Positions 37,901 through 42,275 of a DNA stretch of 64,000 bases are shown in pieces. Numbering within the stretch: position 1 is the first letter of the stretch; every line of letters starts with the position of its first letter. The translations under genes and the position numbers were made by a program. The notes beneath the pieces are model-generated. The model ran no database searches. It saw nothing but the letters and a program-made list of their open reading frames with translations, and had not been told where the DNA came from. The DNA is from Sipunculus nudus (Eukaryota > Annelida > Sipuncula > Golfingiida > Sipunculidae), in the NCBI GenBank assembly GCA_026874595.1, contig CM049319.1, positions 1,745,501 to 1,809,500 on the forward strand. Reading direction: 5' to 3'.

Positions 37901-39064
37901 CCAGCAAACAACAAAGACTGTTGTTGTACACATCAAGTATCTGTGACTATGATGTAAATTCCCGAGCGCTTATCTGTGATATCATCTTGACATATCTTGA
38001 CACTGACAGCATGACGTGAGAGTGTGTGACACTGACTGGAGAACACTGTACATGGGGTAAACAACAAGTGTTCTACAGGTGTGTATGGAGCAAGCTGAGG
38101 TGTCGTCAGGTGGCTCTCATGCCTGTCATCACAAAAAACATCAAAGAACTTGGCCCCTTGTCACCTGAGTGTTTTACACAGCAACCACTGAGAAAACTCT
38201 ACAACGTTAGTAGTACTAGACTTTATATTAAAGTGTCCTATGTTAGATTAAATATCCTGAGAACAAGGTTATGTTTACTCTTTGTTCATTGATTTTTTTT
38301 CTTTGTCTATTAGGAGGATCATGCAAAAACTTCTGTGCTCTTTTCTGAAAAACTTTGTGTGGGGGTAGGACCTTGGTAGGGAAAACACCTTTAAAATTTT
38401 GATATCCACCATGATAAAAGGATGAAATCATTTAAATTAGAATGTTTTATAATGACTGAGATAATGTGCTCCACTGAATACCCTCGAGACTCACCAGTGT
38501 CTGTTGGTTTGTTTGTCTGTCAGCAGTATTTTGCATACCATAGGCTTCTTAGGTAATTTCAATTAAAATTTGCAGAAGGGTGGAGCACAGCTCAGGGAGG
38601 ACCCCATAAAAAGTATGGTAAATTCATAGATACAAGACACACTGAACATCATTTATTGTCATATGACACACCTGACAAATTATAAAGGTAGGGTCAGTTA
38701 GGGGATACTGGAGGTGTTGAAATTGTTTTTTTTTGCACCAATAAAGATTATTGCTGACAATTCTGCTCAAATATCTAGAACATTACCAATAAATACCCAC
38801 TCATTCCTCCTGTCACATTTTCCAGACTATACAAATCACTGAAGGTCTAAACGACCATTTATTTTTCCTTTATACAATTTCATTAACACAGAAGCAAATA
38901 ACTGCGTTCAAATTCTGAGTGACATTTACAGAGGCTGAAATAGATTAATGTTAGTTTTACCTTTGTGCCACCAGGAGCATGGAACATTCTCACAAGGCTT
39001 CGTCTCAAACTGCACGTCACAGTCACGGCCGCCATGAGCTGCCTCCTCCAGCTGTATCTTCCTC
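2339..39064 (-). CDS. THSD7A: THSD7A/B-like multi-TSP1 transmembrane receptor, 21 exons, 5' end missing
   Basis: This is the gene-level entry; the single exons follow. Splicing 21 minus-strand exons gives one open frame of about 4,018 nt. Seen in the sequence: repeated modules of the form CxxDC..EW..W..C followed by CxxxCG and a basic strand, alternating with K/RW..W..C modules, then two cysteine-rich EGF-like modules, a hydrophobic helix and a stop-transfer KRRK. Vertebrate THSD7A is a membrane protein of endothelium and podocytes with the same alternating TSP1 array; a role in adhesion or migration here is inferred from family. Orthology is supported by shared odd features: the CPC-H/D-Y step with a GNWS module (exon 11), the short KWxAS-type module (exon 16), the EGF-like knot before the membrane, and a KLTxxxAYD match just inside it. 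A and B cannot be told apart; an invertebrate gene would be co-orthologous to both. The signal peptide and first TSP1 repeat are not in view. Confidence 0.9.
4262..4660. repeat. 29-bp minisatellite in the last intron
   Basis: About a dozen copies of a 29-base unit containing TATGCTATTTTTGNCCATCA, flanked from about 4000 by degenerate TTTTGTCCAT fragments. Because 29 is not a multiple of three, all three forward frames stay open and produce repetitive pseudo-proteins, which should not be annotated as genes. The array ends about 50 bases from the donor of the membrane exon (4709). Confidence 0.93.
4709..4796 (-). CDS. THSD7A: THSD7-like exon 20: transmembrane segment
   Basis: 88 nt, phase 1 in and phase 2 out, acceptor tgattacag and donor gtgagt. 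It encodes a helix of about 25 hydrophobic residues (QLLFILLGCLCGLLIISLLV and then TLLLF) with no charges, followed by RWKRRK from exon 21 as stop-transfer. Orientation is therefore N-terminus outside, C-terminus in the cytoplasm. The two cysteines inside the helix are unusual but not rare. Confidence 0.9.
5464..5490 (-). CDS. THSD7A: Candidate 27-nt microexon between EGF module 2 and membrane helix
   Basis: 27 nt, phase 1-1, bounded by a good acceptor (attctgcccag) and donor (gtatgt). It would add GDDTALPLS plus a split codon to the juxtamembrane stalk. Exon 18 also joins exon 20 in frame without it, so the sequence alone does not prove inclusion; it could be a cassette exon. The evidence is the two splice signals, the matching phase and the plausible polar stalk sequence. 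Confidence 0.55.
6242..6370 (-). CDS. THSD7A: THSD7-like exon 18: EGF-like cysteine module 2
   Basis: 129 nt, phase 1-1, acceptor ttttcag and donor gtgaga. It encodes DGLTCLPDHGCERDSHCL, an NNT sequon, then VCDIDTHTCVCRGTRDIPTR. Six cysteines and a CVC step suggest a second EGF-like knot. It has the same length and phase as exon 17, which fits an exon duplication. I recall no counterpart in human THSD7A. Its acceptor lies directly against a (GAT)n repeat and has almost no pyrimidine tract. Confidence 0.85.
6373..6640. repeat. CAT/GAT trinucleotide-rich region next to exon 18
   Basis: Interrupted runs of ATC (for example a pure stretch near 6500-6522) with internal near-duplications containing ATCATCATCATTATAACTA. 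On the minus strand it reads GAT and abuts the exon 18 acceptor. It yields Asp-rich pseudo-frames only. Confidence 0.85.
6942..7070 (-). CDS. THSD7A: THSD7-like exon 17: EGF-like cysteine module 1
   Basis: 129 nt, phase 1-1, acceptor attgatgtag and donor gtaagt. It encodes SGCTLDERPRAYRACRDPC, then SLDASCQNGKCVCNTGFSG. The C-x-NGKCVC-x-TGFSG ending is a classic half-EGF signature. Vertebrate THSD7A has a similar knot at this place (a C.PPCS..SYC.....CHCEEGY pattern). The module lies outside the membrane. Confidence 0.88.
7617..7714 (-). CDS. THSD7A: THSD7-like exon 16: short tryptophan module
   Basis: 98 nt, phase 2 in and phase 1 out, acceptor ctcatacag and donor gttagt. It encodes IHCSPDKQICPVFMWKASDW followed by NSHGRRKVGCVGK. 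The module is truncated compared with the other W-modules. The same truncated module sits at this place in vertebrate THSD7A (a YKWMASAW-type stretch), so the truncation looks ancestral and is useful evidence for orthology. Confidence 0.85.
8031..8170 (-). CDS. THSD7A: THSD7-like exon 15: last TSP1 module
   Basis: 140 nt, phase 0 in and phase 2 out, acceptor gtgttgtag and donor gtaaat. It encodes VSEWSSFGPCFTNCTA, then SGFRVRARVVLQEA and SRCPHQMVQI. The CxxxCG core has become CFTNCT, which makes an N-glycosylation sequon (NCT) where the O-fucose core would be. In the unspliced DNA the frame hits a stop just past the donor, which supports the exon end. Confidence 0.85.
8414..8520 (-). CDS. THSD7A: THSD7-like exon 14: linker and CPGDC
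   Basis: 107 nt, phase 1 in and phase 0 out, acceptor attttccag and donor gtaagt. It encodes an acidic/hydrophobic linker (SKLTLVDRDLLDLATMKPC) and the GIPCPGDCV step that opens the last TSP1 module. The linker is longer than in other modules, as at the same place in vertebrate THSD7A. Confidence 0.85.
9046..9214 (-). CDS. THSD7A: THSD7-like exon 13: W-module
   Basis: 169 nt, phase 0 in and phase 1 out, acceptor tattgtag and donor gtaagg. It encodes NTTCPSQPCYKYVWHKGPWG (with an NTT sequon), then a CGVGVQQRKVMC loop, IRSDGKVMED and HCLTD. It matches the module before the last CxxDC unit of vertebrate THSD7A (RW..GQWSPC..CGEGTRTRN). Confidence 0.9.
9342..9365. repeat. (TA)n microsatellite
   Basis: Dinucleotide TA run in the intron between exons 12 and 13, in a very AT-rich stretch (9300-9720) where I see nothing else. 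Confidence 0.8.
9745..10004 (-). CDS. THSD7A: THSD7-like exon 12: W-module end plus CxxDC TSP1 module
   Basis: 260 nt, phase 1 in and phase 0 out, acceptor ctttatatcag and donor gtgagc. It encodes NCRRSDGVLVELEYC with an NAT sequon, CEIKCPVDC, then FNHWSSCSSICGPKAHKYRS and GNKYGRKCPT. Both the WxxW motif and the Ser/Thr of the CxxS/TCG core are lost, so this module has probably lost both TSP1 sugars. Confidence 0.88.
10130..10625 (+). repeat. Interspersed repeat, GGGGGGTACTTC family, two partial units
   Basis: Two diverged units start near 10134 and 10490 with a TATTCTGAGGGGTACTTC-like head, then 'gccc(c)a.agct', 'ggaaacagagacc', 'tttc.ggtttcca' and 'tgggcct'. They are separated by an A-rich run (10321-10371) and a GGTGGCACCACC segment. 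They match the larger array at 60.6-62.2 kb and end with 'cagtcagctgagct', as that array does. They lie inside the exon 11-12 intron. Confidence 0.8.
10952..11179 (-). CDS. THSD7A: THSD7-like exon 11: divergent TSP1 module with CPC step
   Basis: 228 nt, phase 1-1, acceptor ctttcatag and donor gtaaaa. The junction codon gives leucine, so the module reads CALDCRMSSW then TDFSPCQCIGGKTGF and KKRTRKIL, ending TQACPCHTYQ and GNWSSC. The CxxxCG core is degenerate (CQCIGG), so O-fucosylation is unlikely. The CPC-x-x-Y step followed by GNWS is shared with the sixth CxxDC unit of vertebrate THSD7A and anchors the repeat-by-repeat alignment. Confidence 0.88.
11980..12133 (-). CDS. THSD7A: THSD7-like exon 10: W-module
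   Basis: 154 nt, phase 0 in and phase 1 out, acceptor ttaccaacag and donor gtgagt. It encodes WSECIPNHELICGPGLMVRN with a CPAGHELEGEC loop, then TGCDVPCA. The CGPG step matches the corresponding module of vertebrate THSD7A. The previous exon's RWAVDE joins it to make the usual W..W..C start. Confidence 0.87.
12633..12760 (-). CDS. THSD7A: THSD7-like exon 9: TSP1 end
   Basis: 128 nt, entering in phase 1 and leaving in phase 0. It encodes the basic strand GLKRRQRLV, then AGGRDCPQLEMSMPC, CSRYRWAVDE. The donor is gtcaga, weaker than average; it is chosen because the reading frame stops 12 bases further on and because only a phase-0 exit joins exon 10. The 'GGRDCP' step is a TSP1 hallmark. Confidence 0.83.
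13110..13310 (-). CDS. THSD7A: THSD7-like exon 8: W-module end plus CxxDC TSP1 module
   Basis: 201 nt, phase 1-1, acceptor tctgtaacag and donor gtaaga. It encodes CGEGTQRRHVMCQRSDG, then CTITCPRDC and EVTDWSPWSPCSEICGM. The WxxW motif is intact. The CSEICG core has isoleucine in place of the Ser/Thr that would be O-fucosylated, so this module should lack that sugar. Confidence 0.9.
13775..13918 (-). CDS. THSD7A: THSD7-like exon 7: TSP1 end and start of W-module
   Basis: 144 nt, phase 1-1, acceptor ctctcttttag and donor gtaaga. It encodes the end of a repeat (DTQPCGNTPCPTYKW) with an NMS sequon, then DVGQWSSC. It has fewer cysteines than its neighbours because the module is split between this exon and exon 8. 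The reading frame and phase fit on both sides. Confidence 0.87.
14055..14180. repeat. Two-copy tandem duplication, 63-bp unit
   Basis: The unit starting AATTATGGTATAGTATAGTG is present twice with a 63-base period and almost no differences, so the duplication is recent. It lies in the intron between exons 6 and 7. Confidence 0.9.
14249..14419 (-). CDS. THSD7A: THSD7-like exon 6: CxxDC TSP1 module
   Basis: 171 nt, phase 1-1, acceptor attttatag and donor gtaatt. It encodes HCFKPCDGDC, then TLSEWSLFGECSQSCGDK and a very basic GTRRRTRTIV strand. The second tryptophan of the WxxW motif is replaced by phenylalanine, so one C-mannosylation site is lost, but the CSQSCG core is kept. The layered W and R residues expected for a TSP1 fold are still present. 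Confidence 0.88.
   Translation of the reverse strand: MHVMRKRLVTHYPLRNTVLNRAMEIVHYQSGLCLESVHSLVEINLAPDGGPEPSLI
14775..14951 (-). CDS. THSD7A: THSD7-like exon 5: W-module
   Basis: 177 nt, phase 1-1, acceptor gtattttaag and donor gtgaga. It encodes the end of a repeat (QKRCRRAPPCPVFKW), then GTPWGDC, CGYGVRSRNVSC with an NVS glycosylation sequon, and a lysine-rich stretch KVTGDKMKILKN. Arginines and lysines are dense, as in the heparin-binding face of TSP1 repeats; heparan sulfate binding is only an inference. Confidence 0.88.
15553..15774 (-). CDS. THSD7A: THSD7-like exon 4: CxxDC TSP1 module
   Basis: 222 nt, phase 1-1, acceptor gcataacag. It encodes RICDAPCPVDC followed by ELTEWTDWSRCSQTCG, a lysine-rich strand and NWPQHGGKKCPN. 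WTDW is a WxxW motif and CSQTCG carries the CxxTCG core, so this is one of the best-conserved TSP1 modules here. The donor gttggt is weaker than the gtaagt-type donors of neighbouring exons; no better in-phase donor was seen nearby, and the join to exon 5 keeps the frame. Confidence 0.85.
16117..16222. repeat. Short imperfect tandem duplication
   Basis: 'aactgtaacttggtaaaa.catc' and 'taaatcagacatcatt.tgatct' occur twice, about 50 bases apart, in the intron between exons 3 and 4. Confidence 0.7.
16303..16500 (-). CDS. THSD7A: THSD7-like exon 3: TSP1 end and W-module
   Basis: 198 nt, phase 1-1, acceptor cttgcag and donor gtaagt. It completes the previous TSP1 repeat (CLSDEELHETRVCNKGIC) and opens the next, with MWQVSAWTKC, an N-glycosylation sequon NNST and CGNGTGFQTRKVLC. 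The cysteine spacing fits a second-type THSD7 module. The frame continues cleanly from exon 2 and into exon 4. Confidence 0.9.
18364..18386. repeat. Perfect inverted repeat (9-bp arms)
   Basis: GGAGCTCGG, five bases, CCGAGCTCC. It is a GC-rich stem in otherwise AT-rich intron DNA. It is too short to call a terminator-like or mobile structure; a protein-binding site or chance are both possible. Confidence 0.6.
18855..19105 (-). repeat. Possible tRNA-derived SINE-like element, copy 1
   Basis: Shares an ordered set of words with 29325-29615 and 36600-36850: 'ggtccat.g', 'gacagtct..tg', 'gatgaaggc..cttat', 'tgatatgaatgatat'. Read on the minus strand, the far end has a B-box-like stretch ('ggtccccagtgcaaacccc'). 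Heavily diverged. Assignment as a SINE is tentative. Confidence 0.4.
19565..20460 (+). repeat. GGTGGCGCCACC element, shorter copy
   Basis: Starts at 'actagcatatgggtagtagacaag' and ends at 'catagtatcccc..gttttggcagatacaa', the same ends as the copy at 53.2-54.7 kb. The inside is a tandem of units of about 280 bases, each with 'gcatggatgtctgc', 'aatttcagg', 'gatatgagtgatttta' and 'acagatggacgctgtg'. It has two to three units against four to five in the other copy, so unit number varies. No protein is encoded, so it is probably non-autonomous. Confidence 0.85.
22239..22505 (-). CDS. THSD7A: THSD7-like exon 2: W-module plus CxxDC TSP1 module
   Basis: 267 nt, phase 1 to phase 1, with ctttacag acceptor and gtaagt donor. 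It starts with a GAWASC module containing CGTGVRYRSVYC, then SCHVPCKQDC, then TVSEWSPWTPCSRSCGM and a basic RTRKIT strand. WSPW is a WxxW C-mannosylation-type motif and CSRSCG keeps the CxxS/TCG core used for O-fucosylation, although the spacing to the next glycine differs from the strict consensus. This is the first complete module in the window. Being symmetric (phase 1-1, multiple of three), it could be skipped without a frameshift. Confidence 0.9.
24408..24525. repeat. Two-copy tandem duplication, 59-bp unit
   Basis: The unit starting TGAACATACTCTACAACAAA occurs at 24408 and 24467 with only a few substitutions. Confidence 0.9.
24623..24966. repeat. Three-copy tandem repeat, 108-120-bp unit
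   Basis: Units begin with CAGTATTATCCTAATT at 24623, 24731 and 24851. The first lacks a 12-base TTTTATTTTTAT-type stretch present in the others. Both lengths are multiples of three, so a minus-strand pseudo-ORF of 121 codons stays open through the copies; its Ile/Met/Val composition is that of the repeat and not of a gene. Confidence 0.92.
26199..26262. repeat. Two-copy tandem duplication, about 32-bp unit
   Basis: 'agataaggcaggtgtatggc.agctttaat' is present twice in a row with one internal difference. Confidence 0.85.
29325..29615 (-). repeat. Possible SINE-like element, copy 2
   Basis: Aligns by eye with the copies at 18855 and 36600: 'aggtccatagcctgtggtggcactgtct', 'tatgaatgatat', 'caagaagtcataacctt', 'ttggagtgaatatctg'. 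This is the copy in which the 'ggcact.tct' end is clearest. Confidence 0.45.
30826..31545. repeat. 46-bp minisatellite (about 15 copies)
   Basis: A unit of 46-47 bases containing AGCAGATGGAAATCACCCAT and AACCATGTGCAGCCAG, nearly identical in the middle and more diverged at the edges. Each unit has two E-box-type words (CAGATG and CATGTG, sometimes CACGTG). A 91-codon frame through it (31046-31321) is an artefact of the repeat. Confidence 0.95.
31913..31949. repeat. (TA)n microsatellite
   Basis: TA run interrupted once by CA. Confidence 0.9.
32440..33330 (+). repeat. Diverged repeat modules with CTCF-like heads
   Basis: Three modules begin with 'cca.c.aggtgtcag.acagag'-type words (about 32452, 32644 and 33169) and continue 'ttttacacagat.agc.tgt.tgattctgaa' and 'tgtggtcc....aaaccacaaggac'. 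Between them (about 32785-32945) lies a mollusc-type 'gaggg(t)tatgttc...gtttgtttgttcacaacataactca' fragment. They look like old tandem or nested mobile sequences. Confidence 0.6.
34329..34445. repeat. 21-bp tandem repeat
   Basis: About five degenerate copies of TGTCTGATTCCATGGTAACA. Confidence 0.85.
34755..35180. repeat. Tandem repeat, about 135-bp unit, three copies
   Basis: Each unit has 'caagaaat..aa.ttaat', 'agatagtttttcaa.ctcca.a.cat', 'caatacaagattacaat' and 'gaag.caaaa'. Copies are diverged, so the array is old. Confidence 0.85.
36600..36850 (-). repeat. Possible SINE-like element, copy 3
   Basis: Same ordered words as copies at 18855 and 29325 ('gatggtccattggggcactatctactgaata', 'gattgagaagtcacaacctgtc'). 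On the minus strand the head contains 'ggttcagagtttgaacccc', which resembles the B box and T-arm of a tRNA; this is the best support for a tRNA-derived origin. Confidence 0.45.
38961..39064 (-). CDS. THSD7A: THSD7-like exon 1 in window: end of a TSP1 repeat
   Basis: 104 nt, flanked by ttttacag (acceptor) and gtaaaa (donor); one base completes the upstream codon and the exon ends in phase 1. It encodes the C-terminal strand of a TSP1 repeat: RKIQLEEAAHGGRDC, a CENVPC step and then SWWHK, which opens the next module. The pattern 'GGRxC....KPC...PC' is typical of TSP1 ends. It is isolated by 16.5 kb from the next exon and by at least 25 kb from anything upstream, as is common for the 5' part of large receptor genes. 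By module order it matches the end of the first CxxDC unit of vertebrate THSD7A. Confidence 0.85.
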
Positions 39065-39409
39065 CTGTAAAAGAATAAAGAAAACAGAGATAAAACCTTA
39101 CTTCCAACCCCTCCTGGTCAAGTGTGTCTGCATGGTGCACATAAAACTAAATTGTTACAAACATGTCATGAAACAGAATAATATCACATGACCCTCCATG
39201 CCCTGTGGTTTGTCTGATATTTGTCCATTTTCCCCTATATTCTTGGTGTTCAAAATGGTATTTAATTTATATATAAATGTATATTTTAAGTGAAGACCTG
39301 GCTGTGTGCAGCTTGCTTATATGTCAGACACCACTTCATGGCTATTTGCACCATTAAGGAACTAGAGCACTGCAAATGGTTCATAATTTATATACGCCTG
39401 TTGAATATT

Positions 39410-40200
39410 TTGTGACCTCTGACCTCATTAAATATGCATGAATTTGCTCAAAAATTCATGCATATTTAATGATTCAAAAATTCAAAAATTGAAAAATTCA
39501 GGTGAAAAAATGTATTGGTTAATACTCATCATGAGTCATAAGAAAATCCATCAGCAGATTTTTGGTATGTCAGGGTGGTGCCATCAAAGTGTGGTAACCT
39601 CTGACCTCATTAAATATGCATGGGTTTTGCTTGAAATAGAATTAGGTGAGATATTTTATCAATTGATATTTCTTTTGGTTTTATCAAAATCAGTTATATT
39701 CCTTGTACGTTATCACAGCACCACCACAAACTGGCCTGTACAAAACAGCCTGGTGACCTCTGACCTCCTTAAATATGCGTGAATTTTGCTGAGAATTTAA
39801 ATGGTAAATATGTATAATGAGTTTCATGAAAAAACCATAGGATTTTTGGTAAGTCACCACAGTGCCTCTAAACTGCAGTGACTGGAAATCAAACTTAGGC
39901 AAGATATATCATTGATTAATATTTCTGTTGAGTTGATATCAAAATCCATCATATTCCTCATAAGTTATTGAGTCAACATCACATAGTAGACTAGTGACCT
40001 CTGACCTTATTAAATATTATGGATTTTGCCCATAATCAAACTCAGGGGAGTAACTATTTGTAAGTAGTTATGGTGAGTTTCGTGAAAATCCATTAAGCCC
40101 CAGTAAGTTATTGCGATGAAAATTAAAGTTAAGGGATGGACGGATTGTGGGTATACCATAATACATCCTGTCATAGACAGGTATAGGTGGGATATCCTTT
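39410..40200 (+). repeat. GTGACCTCTGACCTC family, four tandem units
   Basis: Units start near 39411, 39595, 39751 and 39992 with GTGACCTCTGACCTCATTAA, then 'atatgc.tg.attttgct', 'tggtgagtttcatgaaaa.ccat' and 'taagttatt.c'. The array ends with 'aaagttaagggatggacgga...ataccata.ta.atcctgtcatagacaggtatag'. The copy at 58.7 kb ends in the same way, which defines one terminus of the family. Confidence 0.88.
39429..39468. repeat. Perfect hairpin, 17-bp arms and 6-base loop
   Basis: TAAATATGCATGAATTT, six bases, and its exact reverse complement. It arises where a repeat unit ('aaatatgcatgaattt') is followed at once by an inverted copy of the same words. Confidence 0.9.
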
Positions 40201-40869
40201 AAAATATGCCTGGCAGTGACATATATACTATATACACAAGTATTTTCATGTGTGTCCCCAAATCAACAAACAGCTAGATCGACTTTTAATAATTAATACA
40301 GTTGAGTTAAGGCTTTGAAACTTGTGAACATATATATTCAGACCTTGCAACTTCAAACCACAAACTTTTTAATACATTCCTAAACAGACAAGTTCTATTG
40401 TGTCCATTTTTCTTCAGAATACAGAATGTCATATTGACAACTAAAATATCAGCTCAAGTTTTCAGAGCTAACCCGTCTAACAATGGTACATGCTGTTCTC
40501 TCATGATAACAGCCTGGGTGCCATGGTAACCTGTTTGTTACATTATCTGGTTTTATAAGAAACTCACTTCAAGAAATTTCACAGAGAGACAAATCTCAAG
40601 TACTCCCACTCTGGAGACAAAAGGATGTGACATTATGACACTGACCTCTGACCCTGCACCAGCCAGGTCAAGGTCAAAGAAAAGATGTATAAAACAGAAC
40701 CTGAGAAAGTATGATCCTCCTAAACAAACTTTAGATTTAACTTCTCATGGATAAAAAAAGAATGAAGAAGAAAGAGAGAAAGAGAGAGAGACTCCAAAAA
40801 TTAAATTATGCTAAACACTGAAAGATTGAAATATTGATTAAAACCAAAATTAACTAGATATTTCTTGGC

Positions 40870-42275
40870 ACTGCAGGTGCCATGGTATCCCTAACAATTA
40901 ATAACCCCCCCCCCCCCCATCTTCATCAGCATATACTGACACTTAGCAAGCTACTATGGTTTCTTCCATCTATCAACTTTAAAAACAATATTTTTCACAA
41001 ATATGGAGACCAATATGTTGAATCTCTCTTGAGAAAAGAGCATTAATTTACTTTACAGAAACAGGAAGGTAGGTGGTTTTCAAGAAAATTTTCCAAGATG
41101 GATAGACATGCCAAATTTAAGACCAATACCTTGAATCACTCCAGAGATATGAGCAATTTTCACCAAAAGCACATGTACAGATGGACACCACGGCAAAACG
41201 ATAGCAGATGGAGCTGCCAGTCTTGAGTACAAGATAAAGGAGTCTAAGATCTATGAGTATGCACAATTTCAGGCCAATAATGCAAATCACTCCTCAGAAA
41301 AGAGCATTAATTTATTTTACGGAAACGGGAAGGAAGGTGGCGCCACCTGTATGGTTTATGAGAAAACTTTCCAAGATGGATAGACATATATAAGTCAAGT
41401 TTGCAACCCATATATCAATCCAAGCTGGAGTTATCATCAGGAAATCAATTTTTCGACAGGTGGCTCCTGTTAACTTCACCTTTGACCTTGAAATATGGAT
41501 AGGGGTCTTCCTCTATAGGCAGGTGAACTATATATGCAAGACAAAAGGTCTGAGATGAAAAATCTGGCTGAAAATGCATCCACAATATCTGTAAAGATGT
41601 GAGTCCAGTGACCTTGACCTTTGACCACATGACCCTAGAACCTATAGGGTTCTTACTTAAGTGGTGGGCCATACATAAGTCATGTTTGAAATCCATATGG
41701 CTATCAACACTGGAGATATCATAAAAGGTGTGTGATTTTCACCAAATATGGAAATAAAAGGTCAAGGCCACTCTCATGGTTAAGGTCATGACCCAAATTT
41801 ATGGGTCATCCCATAACCCAACTCTCTACATGTTCATAATATGAAAGAAATCTGTCCATTAGTTCTTGACTTATAATGCTCAAAGTACTGTCACGTGGCA
41901 ATTATGGGGGTATTAAAAGCTGTTACAAAACAAGAAAAGGATAATAGGTAGAGCCACCAGTTTCGGGCATATCACAAGGCTATCCAAGATCTTTGGTCAC
42001 CTTGATTTTTGGATCAGTCCGTGCAAGCTTTCTTGAGATATTTAAGAATTTGTGTTATTTTCAGCATAGATGGACCTATTCAAGATCAGGGTCACTCTCC
42101 TAGCAAAGGTAATGACCCCATTCTTTCTCTTACCTATATCTATACAAATGTAAAGTTTGAAAAAGATCAGTGAAACATTTTTTGAGTTATTCTGCTCAAA
42201 AGATTTTTCTGCGGCATGGGCGGCAGGACCGTCGTGAAACCATAGCATCCCAACTTTGTCTGGGGATACAAATAT
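40870..42275 (+). repeat. Diverged relative of the GGTGGCGCCACC element
   Basis: Contains a 264-base tandem step ('aaaagagcattaattta.tttac.gaaac.ggaaggaaggtgg' at 41034 and 41298), an intact GGTGGCGCCACC at 41336-41347, 'agatatgagcaattttcacc..agcac..acagatggac' and an end 'catagcatcccaactttgtctggggatacaaat', close to the ends of the copies at 20.4 and 54.6 kb. A C14 run sits near its start (40905-40918). Confidence 0.75.

Larger units (their letters stand above)
22506..38960 (-). other. Intron between exons 1 and 2 (16.5 kb)
   Basis: No exon seen on either strand. It contains tandem duplications (24408-24525, 24623-24966, 26199-26262), a 46-bp minisatellite (30826-31545), a (TA)n run (31913-31949), repeated modules at 32440-33330, a 21-bp tandem (34329-34445), a repeat of about 135 bp (34755-35180), SINE-like copies (29325-29615, 36600-36850) and small 'gaggttatgtt' element fragments (for example 25795). 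Stretches such as 22550-24400 and 26700-29300 show no structure beyond AT-rich DNA apart from a possible conserved block near 27050-27235. Confidence 0.7.

Noticed and set aside
38026-38292. Plus-strand 88-codon frame with several cysteines and tryptophans
   Set aside because: The cysteine spacing fits no TSP1 or EGF module, it is on the other strand, and its second half is low-complexity intron sequence.
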